This document shows positions 16,563 through 26,431 of a stretch of DNA of 64,000 nt, one piece after another. The stretch lies in the NCBI RefSeq assembly GCF_003264365.1, contig NZ_PYAK01000004.1, positions 124,001 through 188,000 on the forward strand, written 5' to 3'. Position 1 is the stretch's first letter, and each line of letters starts with the position of its first letter. The notes below the pieces were generated by a model, which searched no databases, was not told where the DNA came from, and saw nothing but the letters and a program-made list of their open reading frames with translations. This DNA is from Micromonospora noduli. GTDB taxonomy: Bacteria > Actinomycetota > Actinomycetes > Mycobacteriales > Micromonosporaceae. Position numbers and translations under genes: made by a program.

Positions 16563-18143
16563 ATGACCACCACCGTCCCGCCCGCCGACACCGCCGACGT
16601 CGGCACGCGCATGTCGCGTCGGGAGGTTCTGCAGGCCCTTTCCGGCCTGATGGTCGGCATGTTCGTGTCCATCCTCGCCTCCACTGTGGTGGCGAACGCG
16701 CTGCCACGGATCATCGCGGATCTGAACGGCAGCCAGACCGTCTACACGTGGATCGTCACCAGCGAACTGCTCGCCATGACGGCGACGGTGCCGCTGTGGG
16801 GCAAGATGGCCGACCTGTACAGCAAGAAGCTGCTGATCCAGTTGTCGCTGGGACTGTTCGTGGTGGGTTCACTCATCGCGGGCTTCACGCCGAACGTCGA
16901 GGTTCTGCTGCTCAGCCGGGTCGTCCAGGGCATCGGCGCCGGCGGCATGACGGCGCTGGCCACGATCGTCATGGCGGCGATGATCCCGCCACGTGAGCTG
17001 GGCCGCTACGCCGGCATCTTCGGCGCGGTCTTCGGTGTGGGCACCATCGCCGGTCCGCTGATCGGCGGCCTGCTCGTCGACACGTCATGGCTGGGCTGGC
17101 GGTGGTGCTTCCTGATCGGCGTCCCGTTCAGCATCATCTCCATCGCCCTGCTCCAGCGCACCCTGCACCTGCCGGTCGTCCGCCGCAAGGCGAAGATCGA
17201 CTGGCTGGGCGCCCTGCTCATCACCTCGGGCGTCTCCACCCTGCTGATCTGGTCGTCCCTCGCCGGCAACAAGTTCGACTGGGCCTCCGGCTGGACGGCC
17301 CTGATGGTCATCGGCGGGCTGGTCCTGCTGGCGCTGGCCGTGGTCGTCGAGTCGCGGGCGGCGGAGCCGATCGTCCCGCTGAGCATCTTCCGCAACCGCA
17401 CTGTCTCCCTGGCCACCATCGCCAGCGTGCTGGTCGGTGTCGCGATGTTCGGCGGCACCGTCTTCCTGTCCCAGTACTTCCAGATCTCGCTGGGCAAGTC
17501 GCCCACCGTCGCGGGCCTGATGAGCCTTCCGATGATCTTCGGTCTGCTCGTCTCGTCGACGGTGGCCGGCCAGCTCATCACGAAGTACGGCCGGTGGAAG
17601 GCGTACCTGGTGGCCGGTGCCGCGGTGATGACCGTCGGGATGCTGCTGTTGGGCACCATCGACGCCAACACCAGCGTCGTCGTGCTGTCGATCTACATGG
17701 CCGTGCTGGGCGTCGGCGTCGGCATGCTCATGCAGAATCTCGTGCTCGCCGCGCAAAACGACGTGCCGGCCCACGAGCTCGGTGCCACCACCTCCGTGCT
17801 GACGTTCTTCCGCAGCATGGGCGGCGCGATCGGAGTCAGCGCCCTCGGCGCGGTCCTGGCAAGTCGGGTGACCTCGCTGACGACCGACCGGCTCGGCCCG
17901 GCGGCGACCGCCGGGGGTGGCTCCGCCGAGGTGCCCGACCTGTCCACCCTGCCCGAGCCGGTGCTGCGCATCGTGCAGGACGTGTACGGCATCGCCACCG
18001 CGGACCTCTTCCTGGTCGGCGCGCCGATCGCACTGCTCGCGCTGATCGTCGTGCTGTTCATCAAGGAGAAGCCGCTGCACACCCTCAGCGGGGACGAACG
18101 ACGCGCCCAGGAGGAGGCGGCCGCAAAGGTCGCGATTCACTGA
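16563..18143 (+). CDS. DHA2-family (14-TM) MFS drug exporter
   Basis: A 526-residue transporter starting at ATG 16563 with a GGGAG site upstream. It has the proton-antiporter pattern of DHA2/EmrB-QacA pumps: SILASTVVANALPRI in TM1, GKMADLYSKK in the first loop, LLLSRVVQGIGAGGM, and GAVFGVGTIAGPLIGGLL (motif C of exporters). About 14 hydrophobic segments are visible. It is expected to export small lipophilic compounds from the cell using the proton gradient. It follows a TetR gene that likely represses it. Substrate unknown. Confidence 0.93.
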   Translation: MTTTVPPADTADVGTRMSRREVLQALSGLMVGMFVSILASTVVANALPRIIADLNGSQTVYTWIVTSELLAMTATVPLWGKMADLYSKKLLIQLSLGLFVVGSLIAGFTPNVEVLLLSRVVQGIGAGGMTALATIVMAAMIPPRELGRYAGIFGAVFGVGTIAGPLIGGLLVDTSWLGWRWCFLIGVPFSIISIALLQRTLHLPVVRRKAKIDWLGALLITSGVSTLLIWSSLAGNKFDWASGWTALMVIGGLVLLALAVVVESRAAEPIVPLSIFRNRTVSLATIASVLVGVAMFGGTVFLSQYFQISLGKSPTVAGLMSLPMIFGLLVSSTVAGQLITKYGRWKAYLVAGAAVMTVGMLLLGTIDANTSVVVLSIYMAVLGVGVGMLMQNLVLAAQNDVPAHELGATTSVLTFFRSMGGAIGVSALGAVLASRVTSLTTDRLGPAATAGGGSAEVPDLSTLPEPVLRIVQDVYGIATADLFLVGAPIALLALIVVLFIKEKPLHTLSGDERRAQEEAAAKVAIH

Positions 18144-18380
18144 GCCGTACGCCAGCAGGGCGAGGGCGGGCCGGTTGGCCCGCCCCCGCTCTGCGCCCGG
18201 TTCCGCGTTTCTCGGTAATGACATGGTGTGAACCCATTGCCACGTAACGTGAGATTGAGCCGGTCAACGGCTGACGCCAGACGTGCGCCGGGCCGCCACT
18301 GCGGCGGCGCCGCTCGGCCAACTGCCGGGTCGGACAGCTCGGCAACGTCGCGGCCTGTTCGGCCGCAGGAGGTGTGGACG

Positions 18381-19946
18381 ATGCCCATGCTGTCGGTCTT
18401 CGATCCCCGGCACACTGTCGCTCCCCCGGGATACAGCCGCTGGCTCATCCCGACCGCGGCACTGGCCGTGCACGTGTGCATCGGCCAGGTCTACGCGACG
18501 AGTGTCTACAAGAACTCCCTCATCGCGCACTTCGACGTCAGCCAGACGGCGATCGGGGCGATCTTCAGTATCGCCATCGTCATGCTGGGCTCGTCGGCGG
18601 CGGTGGGTGGCCGTTGGGTGGAGCGGAACGGACCGCGCCGGGCGATGTTCGTCTCGGCGTGCTTCTGGGCCGTCGGTTTCCTGGTCGGCGCGCTCGGCAT
18701 CGCGACCCAACAACTCTGGCTCCTCTACCTCGGATACGGCGTCATCGGCGGCATCGGGCTCGGCATCGGCTACATCTCGCCCGTCTCCACACTGATCAAG
18801 TGGTTTCCGGACCGCCCCGGCCTCGCCACCGGGCTGGCCATCATGGGGTTCGGCGGCGGCGCCCTGGTCGCCGGCCCCCTCGCGCGCCAACTGCTCTCCC
18901 TCTACGACTCCGGCTACAACCCCAGCAACCCGGCCGCCGTGGCGTCGGGCAGCGCCCTCGTGGCGCTCTTCGTCACGTTCGGCATCGGCTATTTCGTGAT
19001 CATGATGTTCGGCCCGTTCAACGTCCGGGTTCCGGCGCCCGACTGGCGGCCCGCCGGGTTCGATCCTGCGAGCGTCGCCGCCCGGCCTCTGGTGACGACG
19101 GCGAGCGTGTCCGCGTCGAACGCCGTGCGTACCCGGTCGTTCTGGTTGCTGTGGATCGTGCTGTTCTGCAACGTCACAGCGGGCATCGGCATCCTGGAGC
19201 AGGCAAGCCCGATGATCCAGGACTTCTTCCGGGACAACGGGACCGCCACCACGGTCTCGGTGACGGCGGCGGCCGGTTTCGTGGGAGTGCTGTCGCTGTT
19301 CAACATGGCTGGCCGGTTCGTCTGGTCGACGACGTCGGACCTCATCGGCCGCAAGCCCATCTACATGGTCTACCTCGGCGTCGGCATGGTGCTGTACCTG
19401 CTGCTCGCCGTGGCCGGCCACTCCGCGACCGCGGTCTTCGTGCTGATCGCCGCCGCGATCATCTCCTTCTACGGCGGTGGCTTCGCCACAATGCCCGCCT
19501 ACCTGCGTGACCTGTTCGGCACCTTCCAGGTCGGGGCCATCCACGGCCGGATCCTCACCGCCTGGTCGGCCGCGGGTGTCGCCGGCCCGCTGATCGTCAA
19601 CGGGATCCTCGACACCCAGGGCAAGCCCGGCACCCTCACCGCGTCGGCGTACCGGCCCGCGCTGTTCACCATGGTCGGCATCCTCGCCATCGGGTTCATC
19701 GCGAACCTGCTGGTCCGTTCCGTGCCCGATCGGTTCCACGAACCGAACCGAGGACCGACCTCGCCCGTGGCGAAGGCCACCGTCACCGAGCCGGTCGCTC
19801 TCGGGCGGGACAGCCAGCCGCCCGCGCCGCCGCGCGTCGGTAGCCAGACCGGTCGGCTCTGGTTGTCGTGGCTGCTGGTCGCGGTGCTACTCGGGTACGG
19901 CATCGTCCAGACCGCCATCACCGCCGCGAAGCTGTTCACTGGCTGA
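18381..19946 (+). CDS. OFA-family MFS transporter (oxalate/formate type) with fused small-subunit tail
   Basis: A 521-residue carrier. I chose ATG 18381, behind AGGAGG. The first segment VHVCIGQVYATSVYKN and GGIGLGIGYISPVSTLIKWFPD are characteristic of the oxalate:formate antiporter (OFA) family of MFS carriers. Twelve membrane segments are followed by a ~55-residue linker rich in Pro and then one more segment in RLWLSWLLVAVLLGYGIVQT, which looks like the separate MFS small subunit found beside these carriers elsewhere. It converges with a formate dehydrogenase operon, so monocarboxylate or formate transport is a reasonable guess; OFA members also carry pyruvate or other acids. Confidence 0.88.
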   Translation: MPMLSVFDPRHTVAPPGYSRWLIPTAALAVHVCIGQVYATSVYKNSLIAHFDVSQTAIGAIFSIAIVMLGSSAAVGGRWVERNGPRRAMFVSACFWAVGFLVGALGIATQQLWLLYLGYGVIGGIGLGIGYISPVSTLIKWFPDRPGLATGLAIMGFGGGALVAGPLARQLLSLYDSGYNPSNPAAVASGSALVALFVTFGIGYFVIMMFGPFNVRVPAPDWRPAGFDPASVAARPLVTTASVSASNAVRTRSFWLLWIVLFCNVTAGIGILEQASPMIQDFFRDNGTATTVSVTAAAGFVGVLSLFNMAGRFVWSTTSDLIGRKPIYMVYLGVGMVLYLLLAVAGHSATAVFVLIAAAIISFYGGGFATMPAYLRDLFGTFQVGAIHGRILTAWSAAGVAGPLIVNGILDTQGKPGTLTASAYRPALFTMVGILAIGFIANLLVRSVPDRFHEPNRGPTSPVAKATVTEPVALGRDSQPPAPPRVGSQTGRLWLSWLLVAVLLGYGIVQTAITAAKLFTG

Positions 19947-19987
19947 CGCGCGGCGGCCCATCACCGCCAGACCCTTTGCATCGCAAC

Positions 19988-20017
19988 GGAAGGCGCCCCT
20001 CGAAAGGGGCGCCTTCC
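19988..20017. terminator. Bidirectional hairpin terminator
   Basis: Arms ggaaggcgcccct (19988-20000) and its exact complement (20005-20017) form a 13-bp stem with a CGAA tetraloop, followed by ttcc on the plus strand. It separates the OFA carrier gene from the convergent formate dehydrogenase operon. Confidence 0.88.
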
Positions 20018-20036
20018 TTCCGTTCCGCCGATCCGC

Positions 20037-21002
20037 TCAGAGCCGGGTCACCGACCGGTTCTCGTTGAGCCGCTCCCGTTGTGGCACGACCGTGTACTTC
20101 GGATCGCGGGCCGACACCCTTCCCGCTTCGAAGACGCCGAACCGGGTGGCGACCGACGATGCCACGAGGGCGGCGCCGGAGATCGCCGCCAGGACCCGGC
20201 TGCGTCGACTGAGCAGCGCGGTGGCGGCGCCCACGGCGAGCAGGACGCGTCCCGCCTTGACCAGCCGGCCGCTGCGTCCGTGCGTGTAGGGCTCGCTGGT
20301 GAGGCCCTGCCGCTCCAGCTGGTGCCCTCCGCCAAACTCGATGGCCGCGGCGGCCAGGGCGAGTCGTCGCAGTGGGGCGGTCTCCGCGGCCGGTGCCGCG
20401 ATCAAGCCGACCCCGGACGCGGCGGCGAGCGCGCTGCCGGCGAAGACGAACGGCAGCGACGGGTAGGCGTCGTGCCAGGACGGCACCGCCGTGTCGGCGA
20501 GCAGCACCCCGGTGTACGTCGCCAGCGCCGGCGCGGTGGCCGCCGCAGCCAGGCCGGCGACGTTGCCGATGGGCGGCGCGATCCGACGGGCGAGGCCGAG
20601 CACACCGTGCTGCGGAAGCAGCGGCGCGAGCTCGGCGACCGCGGCCACGCCGGCCATCGGGCCGAACGCGGCGAGAATCCAGGTGCCGACCGACATCGGC
20701 GAGGTCACCTTGGCCACCCGGAGCATGTGATGGAACCGGGCCGGCCGGCCGAGGTCGTGGACCAGCAGGTAGGTGCTGGCGGCGACGCCACCGAGGGCAG
20801 TCCAACGGCCCACAGTGCGCAGCGCGGGTCGTCCGGTCAGTTGGGCGCCCGCGCCGATCAGCGCACTTCCGGCGGCGAGGCCTCCGGTGAACAGGTATCC
20901 GGCGATGTCGTACTTCCACACCGGCGGCTTCAGTACCGGTCGGCCGTAGTAGGAGGCGAAGTCGGCCGGCGGCACCGTGAGTTGCTCGCCGCCGCGGGTC
21001 AT
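20037..21002 (-). CDS. NrfD-type membrane subunit of formate dehydrogenase
   Basis: A 321-residue polytopic protein starting at the ATGA overlap with the iron-sulfur subunit gene. After VPPADFASYYGRPVLKPPVW come about eight or nine membrane segments, with AGYLFTGGLAAGSALIG near the start, LLVHDLGRPARFHHMLR and SPMSVGTWILA, all typical of NrfD/PsrC proteins. NrfD subunits bind quinone and carry no haem; here it would pass electrons from the iron-sulfur subunit to menaquinone. It is the last gene of the formate dehydrogenase operon and ends just before a shared terminator. Confidence 0.9.
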   Translation of the reverse strand: MTRGGEQLTVPPADFASYYGRPVLKPPVWKYDIAGYLFTGGLAAGSALIGAGAQLTGRPALRTVGRWTALGGVAASTYLLVHDLGRPARFHHMLRVAKVTSPMSVGTWILAAFGPMAGVAAVAELAPLLPQHGVLGLARRIAPPIGNVAGLAAAATAPALATYTGVLLADTAVPSWHDAYPSLPFVFAGSALAAASGVGLIAAPAAETAPLRRLALAAAAIEFGGGHQLERQGLTSEPYTHGRSGRLVKAGRVLLAVGAATALLSRRSRVLAAISGAALVASSVATRFGVFEAGRVSARDPKYTVVPQRERLNENRSVTRL

Positions 21003-22042
21003 CGCCGCCTGCCCAGGAACGAGACCGCCGCGGCGACCGCCATCGTCATCGCCGCCAGGCCGGCACGCTTCCACATGGCCGGCAGGTCACGGGTGGTCAC
21101 AATCGGGTCCGGTGGCAGCCCGTACACCTCCGGCTCGTCCAGCAGCAGGAAGAACGCTCCATCACCACCGACACCGTCGTTCGGGTCGTGCCCGTACAAC
21201 CGCGCCTCCGGCACGCCCCGCTCATGCAGCTTCGCCACCCGCGCGGCGGCCCGCTCCCGCAACTCGTCCAGTTCCCCGTACTGGATCGACTCCGTCGGGC
21301 ACGCCTGCGCACACGCCGGCGTCATGCCGACGCCGAGCCGGTCGTAGCACAGCGTGCACTTCCACGCCCGACCATCATCCTTGCGCTGATCAATGACGCC
21401 GTACGGGCAGGCGGAGATGCAGTAGCCGCAGCCGTTGCAGATGTCCTCCTGCACCACCACGGTGCCGAACTCCGTCCGGAACAGGGAACCTGTCGGGCAG
21501 ACATCCAGGCAGGCGGCGTGGGTGCAGTGCTTGCACACATCCGACATCATCAACCAGCGAAAATCCGTCCGTCCCTCCGCGCCCGAACCCCTCCCCGGCG
21601 GCTGCGCACCCGGCATCCCCAGAAACTCCGGCCCGCCCGACATGCGGGCCGCCGCGGCGGGTGAGCCGGTGGGCAGGCCGGGGTCCGTTCCGGTGTCGGT
21701 GCTGGTACGCGCGCCGACCGCAGCCGTCACCGGGCTGATCGCCGGCCCGTCCGGGTCCCCCTCGAACGCCGGAGTCGCCCAGCCCACCGATCGGGGCTGC
21801 TCCACGAACGCGACGTGCCGCCACGAGTTGGCGGTCAACGCGCCCGTGTTGTCGTACGACATGCCCAGCAGGTCGAGCCCACTCTCGGGGACGCCGTTCC
21901 ACTCCTTGCAGGCCACCTCGCACGCTTTGCAGCCGATGCAGACGCTGGTGTCGGTGAAGAACCCCATCCGTGGCGGCGGGTTCTCGTAGCCGGCGTCCGG
22001 TGCGGGGTCCAGCGGCCCGTACAGGGCGTTGGCGTGGGGCAT
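20999..22042 (-). CDS. Four-cluster ferredoxin-type electron-transfer subunit (FdnH/HybA-like)
   Basis: A 347-residue subunit with four groups of cysteines for [4Fe-4S] clusters: CIGCKACEVAC, CKHCTHAACLDVCP, CNGCGYCISACP and CTLCYDRL...CAQACP. An unusual Gly/Ala/Pro-rich insert of about 60 residues separates the first and second groups. Near the C terminus MWKRAGLAAMTMAVAAAVSF is a membrane anchor ending in Arg residues, as in FdnH. It would carry electrons from the molybdenum subunit, encoded 3 bp upstream, to the NrfD subunit, encoded in overlap downstream. No export signal is visible. Confidence 0.92.
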   Translation of the reverse strand: MPHANALYGPLDPAPDAGYENPPPRMGFFTDTSVCIGCKACEVACKEWNGVPESGLDLLGMSYDNTGALTANSWRHVAFVEQPRSVGWATPAFEGDPDGPAISPVTAAVGARTSTDTGTDPGLPTGSPAAAARMSGGPEFLGMPGAQPPGRGSGAEGRTDFRWLMMSDVCKHCTHAACLDVCPTGSLFRTEFGTVVVQEDICNGCGYCISACPYGVIDQRKDDGRAWKCTLCYDRLGVGMTPACAQACPTESIQYGELDELRERAAARVAKLHERGVPEARLYGHDPNDGVGGDGAFFLLLDEPEVYGLPPDPIVTTRDLPAMWKRAGLAAMTMAVAAAVSFLGRRR

Positions 22043-22045
22043 CGG

Positions 22046-25000
22046 TCAGGCCTCCTGGTCGCTGCTGCTGTCGGCGACGTCGGTCGTGACCATCGGCGGG
22101 TATCGGTGGACGAGGTTTCCCGACCGCCGCCGGTAGTCGATGACGAGGTCCACCAGGTCCTGTCCTCTGGGGCGTGGTCCGGGCCGGACGTCGCACGTGC
22201 CGACCTTGCTCTCCTGAATCAGGACGTTGGGGTCGAGGGTGATGCCGAACAGGTCGTTGGCCGAGTCGCCGGTCACCAGGCCCTCGTACCCGAAGTGGTA
22301 CGGCAGCCAGAGCTGGTGGATGATCCGGCCATCCACCCGCAGAGGCGTCACGCGGTCGGTCACCAGCACCTTCGCCTCGACCGCCGCCCGGCTGGTGACC
22401 AGGTGGGCCCAGCCCAGGTGACTCAACCCTCGCAGGGCCGCCAACTCCGGCGACACCTCGACGAACATCTCGGGTTGCAGCTCGGCCAGCGGTGACACCG
22501 TCCGGCTCATCCCGCCGGCGGTGTGGTGCTCGGTGAGCCGGCTGACAGTGAACACGTACGGGAACACCTGGCTGTGCTCCTGCGGCGGGCTCGGGTTGAG
22601 CGTGTTGATCGGGTGGGTGTAGACCTTGCGGGTCGGGTTGGCCTGCTGGCGGTAGAGCGGGTTGCGCACCGGCGACTCGACCGGCTCGTAGTGGGTGGGC
22701 ATCGGTCCGTCGAGCACCCCGGTCGGCGCGTACAGCCAGCCTTTGCCGTCGCCCTGAAGGATGAACGGGTCGTCGCCGGCGATGCCCGCCACACCCGAGG
22801 CGTCGTGCGCCGGCCGGTAGGACGGCGGTTTGGTCTTTTCGAAGTCCGGTACGTCGTAGCCGGTCCACTCGCTCTTGTCCGCGTCCCACCAGACGTAGCG
22901 TTTGCGCTCACTCCACGGGTTGCCGTCCGGGTCGGCGGACGCACGGTTGTAGAGGATGCGCCGGTTCGCCGGCCACGCCCAACCCCACTCGGGTGCCACC
23001 AGGGACTGCTCCGAGCCGGGTTTGCGGCGGGCCGCCTGGTTGACGCCGTCGGCGTACACCCCGGTGTAGATCCAGCAACCGCCGACGGTGGTGCCGTCGT
23101 CCTTCATCTCGGTGAACGACGCCAGCGGCCGGCCGGTCGCCACGTCGTACCCGTTGATCTCGCGCAGCACCGCCTCGGCGCTCGGCTCGGCGGTCGGGCC
23201 GTGCGTGGGGTAATCCCAGGCGAGGTCGAGCAGCGCACGGTCGCGCGGCTTCGTCGACGTCGCCAGCCGTTCCCGGATGACGCGACCGAGATGGTAGAAG
23301 AACCAGAGTTCGGAGCGGGCGTCGCCTGGTGGCTCGACGGCCTTCTCCCGCCACTGCAACAGCCGTTGGGTCTGGGTGAAGGTGCCCTCCTTCTCCACGT
23401 GGGAGGCGGCCGGTAGGAAGAACACCTCCGTGCGGCACCGCTCGGGCACGATCTCGCCGGTCTCGATCTCCGGCGCGTTCTGCCAGAACGTGGCGCTCTC
23501 GATCATGAACAGGTCGCGGACCACGAGCCAGTCGAGGTTGGCCATGCCGAGACGCTGCGCCCGGCCGTGCGCCGACCCGACCGCCGGGTTCTGCCCGAGC
23601 AGGAAATAGCCCTTGATCTTGCCGTCGATCATGTCGAGCACCTGCTGGTAGGTGCCGTGGTCCCCGGTCATCCGGGGCATGTACCCGTAGCAGTAGTCGT
23701 TGTCGGCGGTGGCGGCGTCGCCCCAGTACGCCTTGAGCAGGTTGACGCCGTAGGTGCGGGCGTTGCCCCAGAAGCCCTTCTGGCCGGGGTGCGCGATGCT
23801 GTTCACCCACTCGTCCAGGGTCGGGTGATTGGCGTGATGCGGCATCGGCAGGTAGCCCGGAAGCAGGTTGAACAGCGTCGGGATGTCAGTGGACCCCTGG
23901 ATGCTGGCGTGCCCGCGCAGGGCCATCACCCCACCGCCCGGGCGGCCCACGTTGCCCAGCAGGAGCTGGATGATCGCGCCGGTGCGGATGTACTGCACGC
24001 CGACGCTGTGCTGCGTCCAGCCCACCGAGTAGACGAGCATGCCGGTCCGGTCCCGGCCGGAGTTCTCCGTCCACGCCCGGGCCAGTTCGAAGAACTTCTC
24101 CTGCGGGATGCCGCAGACCCGTTCCACCATCTCCGGGGTGTAGCGGGCGAAGTGTCGCTTGAGGATCTGGTAGACGCAGCGCGGGTGCTGCAACGTCTCG
24201 TCCCGTTCGGTCTCGCCGCCGACAGGCGCGCCGTGCGACTCGTTCTCCAGCCCGGCCGCCGTCTCCCGCTGCGTCTCGCTGTCGCGTGTCGTCCGGTTCT
24301 GCGAGTGCCCCTCGTACCGCCAACTGGCCTGGTCGTAGGTGGCGTTGTCGTCGTTGAAGCCGGAGAAGAGGCCGTGCATGTCCTCGGTGTCGGCGTACTC
24401 CTCGGTCACGATGGTCGCGGCGTTGGTGTAGGCGACGACGTACTCCCGGAAGTCCAGCTCGTTGTCGAGGATGTAGCGCACCACCCCGCCGAGCAGCGCG
24501 ATGTCGGTGCCCGCCCGGATCGGCAGGTACGAGTCAGCCAGCGCGCTGGTGCGGGTGAACCGCGGGTCGACGTGGAAGACCTTCGCCCCGCGACGCTTGG
24601 CCTCCATCACCCACTGGAAGCCCACCGGGTGCGCCTCGGCCATGTTCGAGCCCTGGATGACGATGACGTCGGAGTTCGACAGGTCCTGCTGGTACTGGGT
24701 GGCGCCGCCACGACCGAAGCTGGTCCCCAGACCGGGGACGGTGGAGGAGTGTCAAATACGGGCCTGGTTCTCGATCTGGAGCGCCCCCATCGCGGTGAAC
24801 AACTTCTTGATGAGGTAGTTCTCCTCGTTGTCCAGCGTCGCCCCACCCAGGCTGGAGATACCCAGCGTCCGGTTGAGCGGTCGACCCTCGGCGTCAACGT
24901 CCTCCCAGGTCTCGTCCCGGGCGGCCAGGACCCGATCGGCGATCATGTTCAGCGCCGTGTCGAGGTCGAGGTCCTCCCACTCGGTGCCGTACGGCCGGCG

Positions 25001-25321
25001 GTAGCGGACCATGGTCTGCCGCAGCGGGCTGGTGACCAGGCTCTTGCTGGCCGCGCCCTTCGGGCAGAGCCGACCCCGCGAGATGGGGCTGTCCGGATCG
25101 CCCTCGATCTGACTGACCTGCCCGTCCTTCACGAACACCCGCTGACCACAACCAACAGCGCAGTACGGGCACACGGACCGGGCCATCGAATCGGCGGTGT
25201 CGGTGCGGGCGGTGAGCGCGCGGGACCCGTCGGACTTCGCCGCGGCACCCCGGCCCAGCGGGTCCGTGCCGGTGAGCTGGCGATAGACCGGCCAACCCTC
25301 GAACCAGCTGCGCACCCCCAT
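22046..25321 (-). CDS. Selenocysteine-containing formate dehydrogenase, catalytic subunit (in-frame TGA read as Sec190)
   Basis: Two frames that a standard caller would split are one gene of 1091 residues, interrupted only by TGA at 24754-24752. The N-terminal part holds a [4Fe-4S] site (Cys51, Cys54, Cys58, Cys86 in CPYCAVGCG...GRLCPKG); the residues around the TGA read ENQARI-U-HSSTVPGLGTSFGRG, and AEAHPVGFQWVMEAK follows, as around Sec in E. coli FdnG. Sec and the next His are the formate-oxidising residues, with bis-MGD molybdenum or tungsten. A SECIS-like hairpin follows the TGA. I chose ATG 25321 (GGGAAGG upstream); 25360 is an alternative. No twin-arginine signal is seen, so the enzyme probably faces the cytosol. 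The selA/B/C/D genes it needs are not in this window. Confidence 0.93.
24723..24754 (-). promoter_or_regulatory. Bacterial SECIS element for UGA recoding
   Basis: On the coding (minus) strand the TGA (24754-24752) is followed after 12 bases by a 6-bp GTCCCC/GGGGAC stem (24739-24734 and 24728-24723) closed by the loop GGTCT (24733-24729). The loop starts 18 bases after the TGA. From memory the E. coli fdhF SECIS has the same GGUCU loop at the same distance, where SelB binds. The primary sequence of the stem differs, so this is conserved structure within coding sequence. Confidence 0.85.
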
Positions 25322-25410
25322 CGCCGCACCTTCCCGACCAATCCCGCCAAATATGAACACTCTGACGTTAGATGAGGTGCCGGCCCGGTCGCAGCGGGAT
25401 CACAAACAGT

Positions 25411-25452
25411 CATGCCTTTCCCAGCCCCTTGGTGCGGGCCGGGAGAGGCATG
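25411..25452 (-). terminator. Hairpin terminator after the PrsW gene
   Basis: catgcctttccc (25411-25422) pairs with gggagaggcatg (25441-25452), 12 bp with one G-U, and an inner gccc/gggc stem extends it. It begins 15 bases after the PrsW stop on the minus strand and is followed there by ACTGTTTGTG. It should separate PrsW transcription from the formate dehydrogenase operon 90 bp further on. Confidence 0.7.
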
Positions 25453-25466
25453 GAGTACGGCGCTGG

Positions 25467-26264
25467 TCAGTGCGGTTGCAGCTGGCCCATGTGCTGGTCG
25501 CTGAACGTCCGGTAGCGGCGCAGCTCCCAGAACAGCCAGCCGATGCTGATGATCGCCAACACGACGAAGACCAGCGAACCGGAGAACGTGTCCCAGAGGG
25601 TGTGCAGGACGACGACACCCACGAACGTGCCGATGAACCCGAAGAGCCGAGCGACGCTCGGGCTCGCCAGCAACGCCCAGAGCGCACCGGCGGTCAGCCC
25701 GGTCCAGGCGGTGTGACCGGCGGGCGCCGTCAGACCCCGGATGAAGAGTGTCTGCTCCACCGCGCCGATGTTGCCCTGCGAACTCAGCAGCGCGCTGAAG
25801 GCGTAGCCCATCGTCTCCAGCGCGGCGAACCCCATCCCGGCGGCGATGCCGATGATCAGCCCGTCGGAGGGCACCCGGCGCCGACGCTGGGCCACCACCG
25901 TGAACAGCAGCACCACCGGGACGATCAGCTTCGCCGACTCCTCGATCAACGCGACGAACAGCATCGGCAGGGTGCCGAGGCCGCGCAGGGTGTCGTACTC
26001 CAGGGTGCCGGCGACCACCGTGCCGATCACACCGCCGAAGAACGCCGACGTCACCAACACCGACGCCGGCACCTGCCACCGCCCGGTCCGGGCCTGCGCG
26101 AACGTCAGGAACGTCAACGGCACCAACGTCGCCCCGAGCAGGATCAACGCCGGTACGAAGTTCGGATTCTTGGTGCTGACCAGGGTCCGCAGCACCGCCA
26201 GATAAAGGATCAGCCCGATGACGAGCACCCCGACCCACGCCCACCGGCGCCAACGATCACCCAT
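25467..26264 (-). CDS. PrsW-family intramembrane metalloprotease
   Basis: A 265-residue protein with about eight membrane segments. It holds the PrsW signatures: EESAK in a membrane segment, GFAALET, and two His-containing motifs HTAWTG and HTLWD. The Glu and His residues are proposed metal ligands of these intramembrane proteases; the Bacillus member cleaves an anti-sigma factor. In actinobacteria the targets are mostly unknown. A hairpin downstream suggests it is a single-gene unit, and it diverges from the next plus-strand gene. Confidence 0.9.
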   Translation of the reverse strand: MGDRWRRWAWVGVLVIGLILYLAVLRTLVSTKNPNFVPALILLGATLVPLTFLTFAQARTGRWQVPASVLVTSAFFGGVIGTVVAGTLEYDTLRGLGTLPMLFVALIEESAKLIVPVVLLFTVVAQRRRRVPSDGLIIGIAAGMGFAALETMGYAFSALLSSQGNIGAVEQTLFIRGLTAPAGHTAWTGLTAGALWALLASPSVARLFGFIGTFVGVVVLHTLWDTFSGSLVFVVLAIISIGWLFWELRRYRTFSDQHMGQLQPH

Positions 26265-26431
26265 ACCGCGCAGTCTGGCGGACCCAGGTTACGAAGACCA
26301 GCCACGGCGCTGAGATCCTGACGACTCCAGTCGAAGGCGCTGTCGGACAACGATCGGGGGGCCGGTGCCGTCACAGCTGATCGGTACGACCGCGCGCCCG
26401 TCGGCTCCTCGCGGTGCGTAGGCTCTCGGCC

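Noticed and set aside
24752..24754. TGA as a true stop, making the formate dehydrogenase a pseudogene or two genes
   Set aside because: The flanking residues match the Sec site of known enzymes, the frame continues without further stops, and a SECIS-like hairpin is in the right place.
25467..26264. PrsW as first gene of the formate dehydrogenase operon
   Set aside because: A 12-bp hairpin stands directly behind PrsW and a 145-bp gap precedes the dehydrogenase, so separate transcription is likelier.
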